Below are positions 17,194-26,604 of a stretch of DNA of 64,000 nucleotides, piece after piece. Positions within the stretch are counted from its first letter, which is position 1. Each line of letters begins with the position of its first letter. The stretch is from an uncultured Bacilli bacterium (GTDB lineage Bacteria > Bacillota_I > Bacilli_A > RF39 > UBA660). Location of the stretch: contig CAKPDH010000004.1 in assembly GCA_934148845.1 (NCBI GenBank), forward strand, positions 62,001 through 126,000, given 5' to 3'. The position numbers and the translations under genes are program-made. The notes under the pieces were generated by a model, which was given only the letters and a program-made list of their open reading frames with translations, did no database searches and had not been told where the DNA came from.

Positions 17194-18321
17194 ATGAAAA
17201 TTAAATATGAATTATTAAAAAATGATACTAAAACTAAATCTAGATATGGACTTTTACATACTAATTATGGAACTTTTGAAACTCCAATTTTTATGCCAGT
17301 TGGAACACAGGCAACAGTAAAAACGTTGTCTCCAGAAGAATTAAAAGAAGTAAATAGTGGAGTTATACTTTCAAATACATATCATTTATGGCTTAGACCA
17401 GGGGCAGATATTGTAGCTGCAGCTGGCGGATTACATAAATTTATGAATTATAATGGCCCTATATTAACAGATAGTGGTGGATTTCAAGTATTTAGTTTAG
17501 CTAAAAATAAAAAAAAGGATATTGTGGAGGAGGGAGTTCATTTTAAGAGTCATTTAGATGGATCTAGTCTTTTTCTCACTCCAGAAATATCTATTGAAGT
17601 TCAAAATAAACTTGATAGTGATATTGCCATGAGTTTTGATGAGTGTATACCATATCCAGCTGATTATGAGTATGCTAAGGCTAGTACAGAGCGAACACTA
17701 AGATGGGCTCGTCGTGGTAAAAATGTATTTAATAATAATATGCAATCTTTATTTGGAATAGTTCAAGGTGGAGAATACGAAGATTTAAGAGAATATAGTG
17801 CAAAGGAAACTGTTAAAATAGGTTTTGATGGTTATAGTATAGGTGGAACTAGCGTTGGGGAAGACAAATATACTATGTATAAAATGATAGATTATGCAAT
17901 TAAATATTTGCCAGAAGATAAACCAAGATATTTAATGGGTGTTGGAGACCCTATTGATATAATTGAAGGGGTAATAAGAGGCGTTGATATGTTTGATTGT
18001 GTACTTCCAACTCGTATCGCACGTCATGGAAATGCATTTACTAAAGATGGAAGAATAAATATAAAAAATGCCAAGTATAAAGAAGATTTTACCCCAATAG
18101 AGGAAGATTGCGATTGCTATGCTTGTAAAAATTATACTAAAGCATATATAAGACATTTAATAGTAGCAAATGAAACATTTGGTCAAAGATTACTTTCTAT
18201 ACATAATATAAGGTTTTTAATTAAATTAACAGAAGATTTAAGAATAGCTATAAAAGAAAATAATATACTAGAGTATAAGGACAAATTTATAGAAAGATAT
18301 AAAAATGAAAATAGTAAATAG
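17194..18321 (+). CDS. tgt: tRNA-guanine transglycosylase
   Basis: 375 residues. Replaces G34 of tRNAs with GUN anticodons by preQ1 or queuine. Visible features are the LTDSGGFQVFSL motif with the catalytic Asp, the second Asp region MFDCVLPTRIARHG, GGTSVGE, and the zinc site CDCYACKNYTKAYIRHL. Length and start (GAGGTGAG binding site) are normal. Neither queA nor preQ1 synthesis genes are in the window, so the base donor is unknown. Its last 17 bases overlap the downstream phosphoesterase gene, implying coupled translation. Confidence 0.96.
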   Translation: MKIKYELLKNDTKTKSRYGLLHTNYGTFETPIFMPVGTQATVKTLSPEELKEVNSGVILSNTYHLWLRPGADIVAAAGGLHKFMNYNGPILTDSGGFQVFSLAKNKKKDIVEEGVHFKSHLDGSSLFLTPEISIEVQNKLDSDIAMSFDECIPYPADYEYAKASTERTLRWARRGKNVFNNNMQSLFGIVQGGEYEDLREYSAKETVKIGFDGYSIGGTSVGEDKYTMYKMIDYAIKYLPEDKPRYLMGVGDPIDIIEGVIRGVDMFDCVLPTRIARHGNAFTKDGRINIKNAKYKEDFTPIEEDCDCYACKNYTKAYIRHLIVANETFGQRLLSIHNIRFLIKLTEDLRIAIKENNILEYKDKFIERYKNENSK

Positions 18322-19084
18322 AAAATTTAACTTATCTAATAGGTTAAATAAAAAAATAGTTTTAATATCAGATATACATTATAGTAGTAAAGCTGATATT
18401 AAAAAATTAAATAAGCTTGTTGATAATATAAAATTAATAAATCCAGATTATATATGTATAAGTGGGGATTTAATTGATATAGCTTATGTAAAAGATGATG
18501 ATTATTTAATTAGTTTTTTGACAAAGTTAGGACTTATTACTAAAACTATTATATCAATAGGAAATCATGAATTTTATATTGATAAGAAAAGAAATATATA
18601 TGGATTAAATAAAAATCTATTAAATAAAATAAGTAATATTTATAATATATATTTATTAGATAATAAATGTATATTATTAGATAATATTAATTTCATAGGT
18701 ATAACACTTGAAATAGAAGGATATACAAATAGTAATTATATGAATATTGATCTAAATAGATATATTAATAAAAAATATTATAATGTATTATTATTTCATT
18801 CTCCACTTAATATAGAACTTTTACTTAAAAATTATAATATAGATTTAGTTTTATGTGGACATATGCACGGAGGCGTAACTCCTAATATACTTAAGAAAAT
18901 ATTAAAAGGAAGAGGAATTATAAGTCCAGTTAGAAAATTATTTCCAAAATATGCATATGGTTTAAAAAAATATAATAATACAAGTATAATTACAACAAGT
19001 GGTATTACTATATTATCTAATATAAATAAATTTAGATCATTTAATAAATTTTTTAAATCTGAAATAGTAATAATAAATATTTAA
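18305..19084 (+). CDS. Calcineurin-like metallophosphoesterase
   Basis: 259 residues, no membrane anchor. The five family motifs are intact: SDIHYSS, GDLIDI, GNHEFY, LLFHSPLN and CGHMHGGVTP. The family includes YkuE/YpbG-type enzymes, some acting on lipids or nucleotides; the substrate cannot be inferred. The gene overlaps the 3' end of tgt by 17 bases and ends at a strong terminator. Compared with the paralog at 1647-2483, it keeps the GNH motif but lacks the N-terminal anchor. Confidence 0.87.
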   Translation: MKIVNRKFNLSNRLNKKIVLISDIHYSSKADIKKLNKLVDNIKLINPDYICISGDLIDIAYVKDDDYLISFLTKLGLITKTIISIGNHEFYIDKKRNIYGLNKNLLNKISNIYNIYLLDNKCILLDNINFIGITLEIEGYTNSNYMNIDLNRYINKKYYNVLLFHSPLNIELLLKNYNIDLVLCGHMHGGVTPNILKKILKGRGIISPVRKLFPKYAYGLKKYNNTSIITTSGITILSNINKFRSFNKFFKSEIVIINI

Positions 19085-19107
19085 GGTAGTGGTAAACTAC
19101 CTTTTTT
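19083..19107 (+). terminator. Terminator after the phosphoesterase gene
   Basis: AAGGTAG (19083-19089) with CTACCTT (19097-19103) and a T run that also forms the start of the next promoter's -35. Confidence 0.8.
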
Positions 19108-19134
19108 GACATAATAAAAAAAGTGTGTTAGTAT
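19106..19134 (+). promoter_or_regulatory. Promoter of the 19159-21877 unknown pair
   Basis: TTGACA (19106-19111), 17-bp spacer, TAGTAT (19129-19134). Confidence 0.6.
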
Positions 19135-19158
19135 ATCACATAAAAGGAAGGCGTGTTT

Positions 19159-20118
19159 ATGTTAAATGATGATCTTTTAAATAAAACTTCTTTAGAATTA
19201 TATGATTTAATAAAAGAACAATTAAAGAAAAAAAGAGAAATGGAATTTAAAATAAAAAAATATAAGGCAGCTCAAAAAGAAAAAATAGAAGAAGATTCGT
19301 CTTATGATACAAAGGAAGAAATAGAAAAAGAGGTAAAAAAAGAAAAAGGTGATTTTTTTGATAAATATTTTAAATATATTAAGAATTTAATATATGACTT
19401 AAAAGATTCTAGTGATTTATATGATAATATAAAAAGTATTATAGATAATTTAAATGACTATTATAAGGATAAAACAATATTAAGACTTCAAATAGAACTA
19501 TATAAAGATATACACGAAATTTATAATTTTATATTTTTAGAAAATATTGAAGATGATAATTATAAAAATGAATTAAAAATAGAAGCTTTAGTATATGAAA
19601 AAAAATTAAATATTATAAAATCTTTAAAAGATAAAAAAGAAATAGAATATGTAGAAAGAAACTTAAATAATCTTATTTTTATACCAACAAAATCAAGTAA
19701 TAGAACTTTAGTAGATATAGATAAAATACCACAAGAATCATATCCATTATTTATAGAATTATTAGATTCAATTAGAAGCGGTATATTAAAAAATTATAAA
19801 AGATTTACATCAGATAATTCAAACTTCGAAGATTTAGTTTTAGCTGAAGTAAGATATAATGATGCTAGAGTATTATTTGAGAGAATAGGTAAAAATGAAT
19901 ATGTGATTATTAGTATGTTTATAAAAAAATGTAGAAATAATTTAGGATATAAAAATACATTATATAGTGCTATATCAGCATATAAAATGGTAAAAGATAA
20001 ATTAATAGAGCTTTCAAGCGACCCAAACTTTTTACAAGCTCAAGATGAAACAACAAATGAAATATATAATATACTTAATAAAAATAATAAAAATGAAAAG
20101 AAGTTAAAGAAGGTATAA
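19159..20118 (+). CDS. Uncharacterised coiled-coil protein
   Basis: 319 residues from the ATG at 19159; a GTG at 19153 is in frame but too close to the AAAGGAAGG binding site. The first 65 residues are highly charged and probably coiled coil (KEQLKKKREMEFKIKKYKAA). The rest is helical and soluble, with no signal peptide or membrane segment. A less charged patch (IPTKSSNRTLVDIDKIPQ) in the middle may be a domain boundary. I recognise no family. It has its own consensus promoter and a single base separates it from the next gene, so the pair is one operon and probably one function. Confidence 0.7.
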   Translation: MLNDDLLNKTSLELYDLIKEQLKKKREMEFKIKKYKAAQKEKIEEDSSYDTKEEIEKEVKKEKGDFFDKYFKYIKNLIYDLKDSSDLYDNIKSIIDNLNDYYKDKTILRLQIELYKDIHEIYNFIFLENIEDDNYKNELKIEALVYEKKLNIIKSLKDKKEIEYVERNLNNLIFIPTKSSNRTLVDIDKIPQESYPLFIELLDSIRSGILKNYKRFTSDNSNFEDLVLAEVRYNDARVLFERIGKNEYVIISMFIKKCRNNLGYKNTLYSAISAYKMVKDKLIELSSDPNFLQAQDETTNEIYNILNKNNKNEKKLKKV

Positions 20119-20119
20119 A

Positions 20120-21877
20120 ATGAATATAGAAGCAATTGAAAAAATTGTTAATTTAGAAATTAATAACTTAAGAGAATCAAGTAATTTTGAAGATAAAAAT
20201 TTAGAATATATAGGAGATTTCTTATCTAGATTTTCACATGAAAAAAGAGAAGATGGAACTGTTTTAATTGATTATGAAGCCGTTTTTTGTATAGCTTATT
20301 ATATGGTTGATAAGTCAAAAGATATTAGTGAAATAAAAGAAGAAATATATTCTAATATTAATTTTAGCTCATCTGCTGATATTATAAGTGGTAATAAACC
20401 AGAAAAAAAGGTTATAAAAGGTGATAAAAATGTTAATTTAGATGCTTTAAAAGTTGCAATAGAAGCATTATCTGATTTAATTAATTTAGAATCTAAATTT
20501 AAACTCACTAATGAATCTTATATAAATGTATTAAAAAAACATAAAGGGAAGCCTGGTTCAGGTAAAGCACAGAAATATGTACAAAAAAATGGTTTAAGAG
20601 TTATAAATAGAGATTATTATAATAATAGTAGTTTTAAAGAAATGATGGATTCTATATCAAGATATCATATAAACAAAAAACAAATTAGAGCTAAAGAAAT
20701 AAAAAATATTAAAAGTGAAATATGTTTAATTGAAGAAGCATTTAAATCTATTTTATATGAAATAAATTTACCTGAAATAGTCTCTGCTGTTGATAAAATT
20801 ATGAAAATACAAAATGAAAATTTAAAGAAAGTTTTATTAGAATATATATATACTCATAATAAGAAGAATTATGATTTAGTGTATATGGAATATAATAAAT
20901 TAAGTAATAATAAAGCTTTAAAGATTCAAACTATATTAAGAAATAATTCTATTAATATAAGTATATCTGAAATAGAGAATAATATTGATTTAACTTTATC
21001 TGAATTGGAATATATATTAAGTCTATTTTCAAGTTATAACAGTATTAAACCTAGTGTTAGAAAAAAAGCACTTTTAATAGGCTCTTTTAATTCTATTTCT
21101 ACTATAATTTCATTAGTAAAAGAAGGTATTATTTCTTGTAATTATATAAATAACAATCCAGATATATTTGATAAATCTAGTAGTAAATATACTAATATTT
21201 TAACTATTATAGAAGCATTTAAAAAATATACAGTAAATCCATTATATATATATGGTAATGAGTATTTATTAAATTATGAATCAAATACTATAATAAATAA
21301 TTTAAATATTCTATCTGATTATTTTTTAATACAATCTTTATCAAGTGATACTTGTTATAAATTTTTTAATGATATTAATCTAGAAGAAAAAATAGATTTA
21401 TTATTAGAATTAGGATATGAAAATTTTTTAGAATCTAATATAGATATTCTAGCTTATGATATTAGTAAACTAAAAAGATTAATTATAATGAAAAATATAG
21501 GTATTATATTATTATCTTTTGATGAGATAGAAGAAGTATTAGAAAGTAATAACTTTTTTATAGAAGATAGTGAAATTGATAAATACACTTGTAGTTATGT
21601 TTTAAAAAAATTAAATGATAGTATATCTAATTTACCATTACCACTTGATATAGAAAAGTATAGTTTAGAAGCTTTTAATACTAAGCGTACTTATAAAATT
21701 CAAAATATATATATATCAAAAAATAGATTTAATAGAAATATGAATAAATTAAAGATTATAGATTGTCCTTATGAAGAAAAAATAGTAAATAGTCTTTTAG
21801 CATTATCATATCTAACTTATGAAGAATATAATATATTGAATGATAATAATTTATTTAAAAAAAATAAAGTATATTAG
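20120..21877 (+). CDS. Large uncharacterised helical protein
   Basis: 585 residues, soluble by appearance, Asn/Lys/Ile-rich. The N-terminal ~100 residues are acidic. A basic patch rich in Gly and Lys lies at about 137-160 (KKHKGKPGSGKAQKYVQK). The C-terminal two thirds is a series of helical segments of similar size (LTLSELEYILSLF, ILLSFDEIEEVLESNNFF, LSYLTYEEYNIL), which could be a helical-repeat scaffold. No catalytic motif is seen. The gene begins one base after the previous stop. I cannot assign a function. Confidence 0.7.
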   Translation: MNIEAIEKIVNLEINNLRESSNFEDKNLEYIGDFLSRFSHEKREDGTVLIDYEAVFCIAYYMVDKSKDISEIKEEIYSNINFSSSADIISGNKPEKKVIKGDKNVNLDALKVAIEALSDLINLESKFKLTNESYINVLKKHKGKPGSGKAQKYVQKNGLRVINRDYYNNSSFKEMMDSISRYHINKKQIRAKEIKNIKSEICLIEEAFKSILYEINLPEIVSAVDKIMKIQNENLKKVLLEYIYTHNKKNYDLVYMEYNKLSNNKALKIQTILRNNSINISISEIENNIDLTLSELEYILSLFSSYNSIKPSVRKKALLIGSFNSISTIISLVKEGIISCNYINNNPDIFDKSSSKYTNILTIIEAFKKYTVNPLYIYGNEYLLNYESNTIINNLNILSDYFLIQSLSSDTCYKFFNDINLEEKIDLLLELGYENFLESNIDILAYDISKLKRLIIMKNIGIILLSFDEIEEVLESNNFFIEDSEIDKYTCSYVLKKLNDSISNLPLPLDIEKYSLEAFNTKRTYKIQNIYISKNRFNRNMNKLKIIDCPYEEKIVNSLLALSYLTYEEYNILNDNNLFKKNKVY

Positions 21878-21891
21878 TAATTTAGATGAAT

Positions 21892-21920
21892 TTTACAAAT
21901 ATAAAAATATATGTTATAAT
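21892..21920 (+). promoter_or_regulatory. Promoter of the 61-residue membrane protein gene
   Basis: TTTACA (21892-21897), 17-bp spacer, TATAAT (21915-21920). Confidence 0.6.
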
Positions 21921-21949
21921 ACTTCTTGTCTTATAGAAAAGGAGATTAT

Positions 21950-22135
21950 ATGAAAAATTTTACAGATAAGCAAAAAAAATATTTACTTAAAATGTTTGCT
22001 TTGATTGCTGTATGCGAAATTTTACTTAAAATAAATAATGCTTTCATACAATCACTTGGAATCATATTAGTTCCATTTATTGTAACTTATGGATTTTTAG
22101 TGTTAAAGAATGATAGCAAAAGTAATTTAAATTAA
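21950..22135 (+). CDS. Small two-helix membrane protein
   Basis: 61 residues from the ATG at 21950, which follows AAGGAG; an upstream frame start at 21926 lacks a site. A basic N-terminus (MKNFTDKQKKYLLK) precedes two hydrophobic segments (about 15-30 and 36-54), with a charged tail. Promoter, ribosome binding site and terminator are all present, so it is a real single-gene transcript. Family unknown. Confidence 0.65.
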   Translation: MKNFTDKQKKYLLKMFALIAVCEILLKINNAFIQSLGIILVPFIVTYGFLVLKNDSKSNLN

Positions 22136-22161
22136 AAGAACACATCGTGTTCTTTTAATTA
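22131..22161. terminator. Bidirectional terminator
   Basis: ATTAAAAGAACAC and GTGTTCTTTTAAT form a near-perfect 13-bp stem with a 3-nt loop, serving both the small membrane gene and the convergent lipoprotein gene. Confidence 0.8.
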
Positions 22162-23012
22162 TATAATTCTAATTTTAAATTATCTAAATTTTGATTCATT
22201 AATGTAATATAATCTGTTTTATTAGTATCAATACCATAAAGATTAGTTAATGTATATAGTTCTACTGTTTTAATATTATTATTTTCTATAAATTCCTTTA
22301 TATCATTATTTAGTTCTTCTTTATAACCTATATATATATATTTACATTTTCCATTATTTATTAATTCTTCTGCTGTTAGTTTATCCTTATCAGTTGTACT
22401 ATCACTATCAAGAGAAATAATATTTATTCCATATTTTTCTAAATATTTAAATGAATCATTTGATACTATAATATTTAAATTGGATGCTTTTTTAGCAGTT
22501 GAATAATATTTACCATCTAATCCGGTAAGAGCTATTTTTAATGAATCATAATTTTCTTCTATTTCATTTATTAAATATTTACTTTTAATATATTCTTTAA
22601 ATCCCTTTTTTATATTATTAGCTATTGTTAATAAGTTTCCAGGATCAAGCCATAATTCTTCCATTTTATAATCATACACCATATTAGAAGTTCCATCTAT
22701 AATTTTTAAATTATTATTGTGTTTATTTAATTTTTTGATATATTCCTTTTCTTTAGATAATCCATTAAATATAAACAAATCACTTTTACTATAATTTTCT
22801 AAAAGGGTATCTGTGACTTTGAAATTAGTAGCCTCAGAATCAATAGGATATATACTTTGTATATTACTATGATCACCATATAACGTATTTACAACATATT
22901 CAATTGGATATACTGAAGTTATTATATTTATATTGTCCATTGAATCATCTTTAAAGCATCCACTTAGGCTTATCATAATTAAGCCAATAATTAACAATTT
23001 AATCTTTTTCAT
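22155..23012 (-). CDS. ZnuA/AdcA-like substrate-binding lipoprotein lacking the metal-ligand histidines
   Basis: 285 residues. The lipobox LSGC (Cys19) marks it as a lipoprotein. The rest follows the cluster A-I metal-binding fold: INIITSVYPIEYVVNTLYGD, DLFIFNGL, LWLDPGNLLTIANNI, FKYLEKYGI. Each of the three expected His ligands is absent: no His in the loop after SIYPID, EELWLDP where HxWLDP is usual, and SNDSFKYL where SHxAFxYL is usual. The His-rich loop is missing too. No permease or ATPase gene is adjacent. It overlaps the upstream yidD gene by 14 bases and has its own AAAGGAG site. Metal binding in the usual way is unlikely. Confidence 0.78.
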   Translation of the reverse strand: MKKIKLLIIGLIMISLSGCFKDDSMDNINIITSVYPIEYVVNTLYGDHSNIQSIYPIDSEATNFKVTDTLLENYSKSDLFIFNGLSKEKEYIKKLNKHNNNLKIIDGTSNMVYDYKMEELWLDPGNLLTIANNIKKGFKEYIKSKYLINEIEENYDSLKIALTGLDGKYYSTAKKASNLNIIVSNDSFKYLEKYGINIISLDSDSTTDKDKLTAEELINNGKCKYIYIGYKEELNNDIKEFIENNNIKTVELYTLTNLYGIDTNKTDYITLMNQNLDNLKLELYN

Positions 23013-23229
23013 AAACTCTCCTTTTTATTACTGGATCATATCCACCTTTACTTAGAGGATTACATCTTAAAATTCTTTTTACTGACATAATTACGCCTTT
23101 TAAAGCTCCATATTCTTTAATAGCTAAAATAGAATATGTAGAACAGCTTGGAATATATTTACAGTAACTATGACATTTAAGTGGAATCATTTGATATACA
23201 CTTATTAGTCCTATTAGTATGTATTTCAT
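22999..23229 (-). CDS. yidD: Membrane protein insertion efficiency factor YidD
   Basis: 76 residues, the normal size. The family motifs are clear: CKYIPSCSTYSILAIKEYG and RILRCNPLSKGGYDPV. YidD is a small peripheral membrane protein thought to assist YidC-dependent insertion; it usually neighbours rnpA and yidC, which are not here. The N-terminal LIGLISVYQMIPL is the amphipathic membrane segment. The stop lies inside the downstream ZnuA-like gene. Confidence 0.93.
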   Translation of the reverse strand: MKYILIGLISVYQMIPLKCHSYCKYIPSCSTYSILAIKEYGALKGVIMSVKRILRCNPLSKGGYDPVIKRRVYEKD

Positions 23230-23325
23230 TATACCACCAAAATAATTGTATCAAAAAAGCATAAAAAAGTAAAATATGAATTTATATTTTTAAAAAAGTT
23301 TGATATAATTATGTAGGTGATTTTT

Positions 23326-23991
23326 ATGGAAGTACTTTTAAAACTTGGAATTCCTTATAAAAATGAAAAATTATATTTGAAAGCTTTAACTCATACAAGT
23401 TATGCAAATGAGCATAGTGTTGAGAGTTATGAAAGATTAGAATACTTAGGAGATGCAGTATTAGAACTTGTAGTAAGTGAGTATTTATATAAAAATACTG
23501 AATATCCAGAAGGTAAAATGACTAAGTTAAGAAGTAATTATGTATGTGAGAACGCTAATTATGAATATTCTATTAGACTTGGTTTAAATGAATATTTGCG
23601 TCTAGGCCATGGTGAAGAAGAACGCGGTGGGAAATATAGAAAGGCGATAGTTGCTGATATATTTGAATCATTTATTGGTGCTATGTATCTAGATTTAGGC
23701 TTTGAAGAAGTAAAAAAGTTTCTTTATAAACATATTATTCCTTTAATTGAAGATAAAAGCTTGGATTTTTTTGATGATTATAAATCGGTATTACAAGAGT
23801 TAGTTCAAACTGATAAAAAAAGTTTAGATTATGAAGTTATTAATGAGGAAGGACCTGCTCATGATAAAACATTTACTGTTTTAGTAAAAATAGATAATAT
23901 AGTATATGGAAAAGGTATTGCTCATAGTAAAAAAGAAGCGGAACAAAAAGCCGCAAGGGATGCTTTATTAAAAGCACAAAATAATATTTAG
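23326..23991 (+). CDS. rnc: Ribonuclease III
   Basis: 221 residues from the ATG at 23326; the GTG at 23317 is part of the TAGGTGA binding site. RNase III cuts double-stranded RNA in rRNA and mRNA processing. The signature ERLEYLGDAVLEL and the second acidic motif region AIVADIFESFIGAMYLD form the catalytic domain, and the C-terminal double-stranded RNA-binding domain ends in AHSKKEAEQKAARDALL. In Bacillus rnc precedes smc and ftsY; here it precedes yeeN/yebC and mutL with only 9 bases of spacing. Confidence 0.96.
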   Translation: MEVLLKLGIPYKNEKLYLKALTHTSYANEHSVESYERLEYLGDAVLELVVSEYLYKNTEYPEGKMTKLRSNYVCENANYEYSIRLGLNEYLRLGHGEEERGGKYRKAIVADIFESFIGAMYLDLGFEEVKKFLYKHIIPLIEDKSLDFFDDYKSVLQELVQTDKKSLDYEVINEEGPAHDKTFTVLVKIDNIVYGKGIAHSKKEAEQKAARDALLKAQNNI

Positions 23992-24000
23992 GAGGTATTT

Positions 24001-24717
24001 ATGGGAAGATTTCCAAATATAGCTGCATCAAAAGCAAAAACAGGAGCAGCTAAAGGTAAATTATATGGTATGTATGCTAAAGAAATATACCAAGCAGCAA
24101 AAAATGGAGGAGTAACTCCAGAAGGCAATCCAAATTTAAAAAGATTAATAGAAAAGGCTAAGAAAGATCAAGTTCCTAGCGATGTTATAAAAAGAGCTAT
24201 TGATAAAGTAAATAGTGACGCTGGTGAAAATTATGAAACACTAACATATGAAGTATTTGGTCCTAATGGATCTACTTTAATGGTAGAATGTTTAACTGAT
24301 AATGTTAATAGAAGTGTAAGCGATGTTAGAGCAGTTATTAATAAATGCCATGTTAAAATGGGAGCTATGGGTAGTGTTGCTTATATGTATGATAATTTAT
24401 GTATAGTAGGATTTAAGTCTTTAACAGAAGAAGAAGTTATGGATGCATTAATTAATAATGATATTGATTTTGTTGATTTAGAAAATAATGATGGCAACAT
24501 ATTAATATATGGTAATCCAAACGATTTATTTAAGATTAAAGCAGCAATATCAAGTGTAAAACCAGATATTGAATTTACAGTAGATGAGATAAGTCTACTT
24601 CCAAAAGATAGAATAAAATTAGATGGTGAAGATTTAGAAATATTTAATAAATTAATAACTTTATTAGATGAAGTAGATGATGTTCAAAATGTATATCACA
24701 ATGTTGAATTAAATTAG
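24001..24717 (+). CDS. YebC/PmpR (TACO1) family protein, YeeN type
   Basis: 238 residues. The N-terminus MGRFPNIAASKAKTGAAKGK and the GPNGSTLMVECLTDNVNR core match the YeeN branch and not the MAGHSKW branch. Members were described as transcription regulators; recent work links the family to translation of proline-rich or hard-to-translate stretches on the ribosome. The ending DDVQNVYHNVEL is typical. Preceded by TAGGAGG and lying between rnc and mutL in one operon. Confidence 0.92.
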   Translation: MGRFPNIAASKAKTGAAKGKLYGMYAKEIYQAAKNGGVTPEGNPNLKRLIEKAKKDQVPSDVIKRAIDKVNSDAGENYETLTYEVFGPNGSTLMVECLTDNVNRSVSDVRAVINKCHVKMGAMGSVAYMYDNLCIVGFKSLTEEEVMDALINNDIDFVDLENNDGNILIYGNPNDLFKIKAAISSVKPDIEFTVDEISLLPKDRIKLDGEDLEIFNKLITLLDEVDDVQNVYHNVELN

Positions 24718-24724
24718 GTATATT

Positions 24725-26470
24725 ATGGCAGTAATTAAATTAATGGATGAAATACTAGCAAATAAAATAGCGGCAGGTGAGGTCGTTGAGAGGTGTTCGT
24801 CTGTTGTAAAAGAGCTAGTTGAAAATAGTATAGATGCAAAAGCTACTCTAATAAAGGTAGATTTAAAGGAATCTGGAGTAAGTGAAATAAAAGTAACTGA
24901 TGATGGTGTTGGTATGGATAAAGAAGATGCTTTAATGGCATTTAATAGACATGCCACAAGTAAAATACTAGATGAAGCTGATCTTTATCACATCCATACA
25001 TTAGGATTTAGGGGAGAAGCTTTAGCTTCTATTGCATCAGTATCAATTGTTGACATTGAAACAAGTAGGGGAGATTATGGTACTAGTGTACATATAGAAG
25101 GTGGAAAGGTTTTAAATGTTTCCTCTTCTAGTGCTAGAAAAGGTACTGTAATGAGTGTTAAAAATCTATTTTATAATACTCCAGCCCGTTTAAAGCATTT
25201 AAAAAGTTTATATACAGAGCTTTCTAATATAATGGATTATATGAATAAAATAGCTCTATCAAATCCATCTATAAGATTTATTGTTACTAATGATTCAAAA
25301 GAATTAATGAGAACTGATGGTAGAGGAGATTTACTTAAATGTATTAAAGATATATATGGATTAAATGTAGCAAAAAAAATGATACATATAGAAAATTCTA
25401 ATAATGACTATGATATATCTGGATATATTAGTTTACCTGAAGTATATAGATCAAATAGAAATAGTATAGTTACTATTGTGAATGGAAGAATAGTAAGAAA
25501 TACTGAAGTAAATAGAATGATAAATGAATCATATCATTCTTATAAGCCAGATAATTATTATCCTATAGTAGTTATAAATATATCTGTAGATACAAGTTTA
25601 GTTGATGTTAATATTCATCCTACTAAAATGGATATTAAGTTTGGTAATATAGAAGATTTACTTAGTCTTATTAATTCTACTATAAAGAATGCTTTGAGGC
25701 CAAAAACTTTAATTCCACATATAGAAGATGTGAAAGTAAAAGAAAAAAAATATGATGAAATAAAGCTTGATTTTGATACTCCGGTAGTAAGTGATATAGA
25801 TACAAATTATGTAGTAAATAACGATTATATAATAAATAATGATTATGCATCTGATGTTATTGTACATGAAGATGTATCTACTCATCTTCCTATTTTGGAA
25901 CCAGTTGGTCTTGTTTTTGGTACATATATAATTTGTCAAAATGAAAACGGTATGTATTTAATTGACCAGCATGCTGCAAAAGAACGTATTAACTATGAAA
26001 TAATAAAAGAAAAGCTTTCAAACCCAAAATCAGAGAGTAAAAATATGCTTATACCACTGACACTAGAATATACTAGTGCTGAATACATTATATTAAAAGA
26101 AAATTTTGAATTTTTAAGATCTCTTAATTTTGATATAGATGAATTTGGTATTAATTCTGTCATAATCAAAGCTCATCCAGTTTGGTTACCTATTGGTAAT
26201 GAAAATAATTCTATAAAAAAAATAATAGAATTAGTAATAGAAAAAGAAAAAAACTTTGATTTATCTAAATTTAATGATCATCTTGCTGCTACAATGGCTT
26301 GTAAAATGTCTATAAAAGCAAATACATCTATAACACTTATTGAAGCGGCAAATTTGATAGATGATTTAAGAAAATGTAAAAATCCATTTAATTGTCCTCA
26401 TGGTAGACCAACTGTAGTATTTTATAGTAAAAGTGATTTAGAAAAAATGTTTAAGAGAAGTGGTTTTTAA
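24725..26470 (+). CDS. mutL: DNA mismatch repair protein MutL
   Basis: 581 residues. The GHKL ATPase motifs are intact: VVKELVENSIDA, DDGVGM, RHATSKI and GFRGEAL. The C-terminal dimerisation/endonuclease domain carries DQHAAKERINYE, matching DQHA(x)2E(x)4E, plus ACK and CPHGRPT near the end, so this is the nicking MutL of bacteria lacking MutH. The middle linker is Asn/Asp-rich. mutS is not in the window. The start follows the yeeN stop by 7 bases with only a weak TAGGT site. Confidence 0.96.
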   Translation: MAVIKLMDEILANKIAAGEVVERCSSVVKELVENSIDAKATLIKVDLKESGVSEIKVTDDGVGMDKEDALMAFNRHATSKILDEADLYHIHTLGFRGEALASIASVSIVDIETSRGDYGTSVHIEGGKVLNVSSSSARKGTVMSVKNLFYNTPARLKHLKSLYTELSNIMDYMNKIALSNPSIRFIVTNDSKELMRTDGRGDLLKCIKDIYGLNVAKKMIHIENSNNDYDISGYISLPEVYRSNRNSIVTIVNGRIVRNTEVNRMINESYHSYKPDNYYPIVVINISVDTSLVDVNIHPTKMDIKFGNIEDLLSLINSTIKNALRPKTLIPHIEDVKVKEKKYDEIKLDFDTPVVSDIDTNYVVNNDYIINNDYASDVIVHEDVSTHLPILEPVGLVFGTYIICQNENGMYLIDQHAAKERINYEIIKEKLSNPKSESKNMLIPLTLEYTSAEYIILKENFEFLRSLNFDIDEFGINSVIIKAHPVWLPIGNENNSIKKIIELVIEKEKNFDLSKFNDHLAATMACKMSIKANTSITLIEAANLIDDLRKCKNPFNCPHGRPTVVFYSKSDLEKMFKRSGF

Positions 26471-26472
26471 AC

Positions 26473-26504
26473 TAAAAGCTTATTAAAGTAAGCTCTTTTT
26501 TCTA
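26473..26504 (+). terminator. Terminator after mutL
   Basis: AAAGCTTA paired with TAAGCT plus a T6 run. Confidence 0.65.
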
Positions 26505-26557
26505 CATAGTTTTAATATTTAGAGAGCTAAAATATATTGACGAGTATATAATAATTA

Positions 26558-26585
26558 TTGTAATTGAATATAATTATGGTATAAT
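26558..26585 (+). promoter_or_regulatory. Promoter of murG-murB-divIB
   Basis: TTGTAA (26558-26563), 16-bp spacer, TATAAT (26580-26585), 20 bp before the murG start. Confidence 0.5.
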
Positions 26586-26604
26586 AGGATAGGAGTGAGT
26601 AGAT

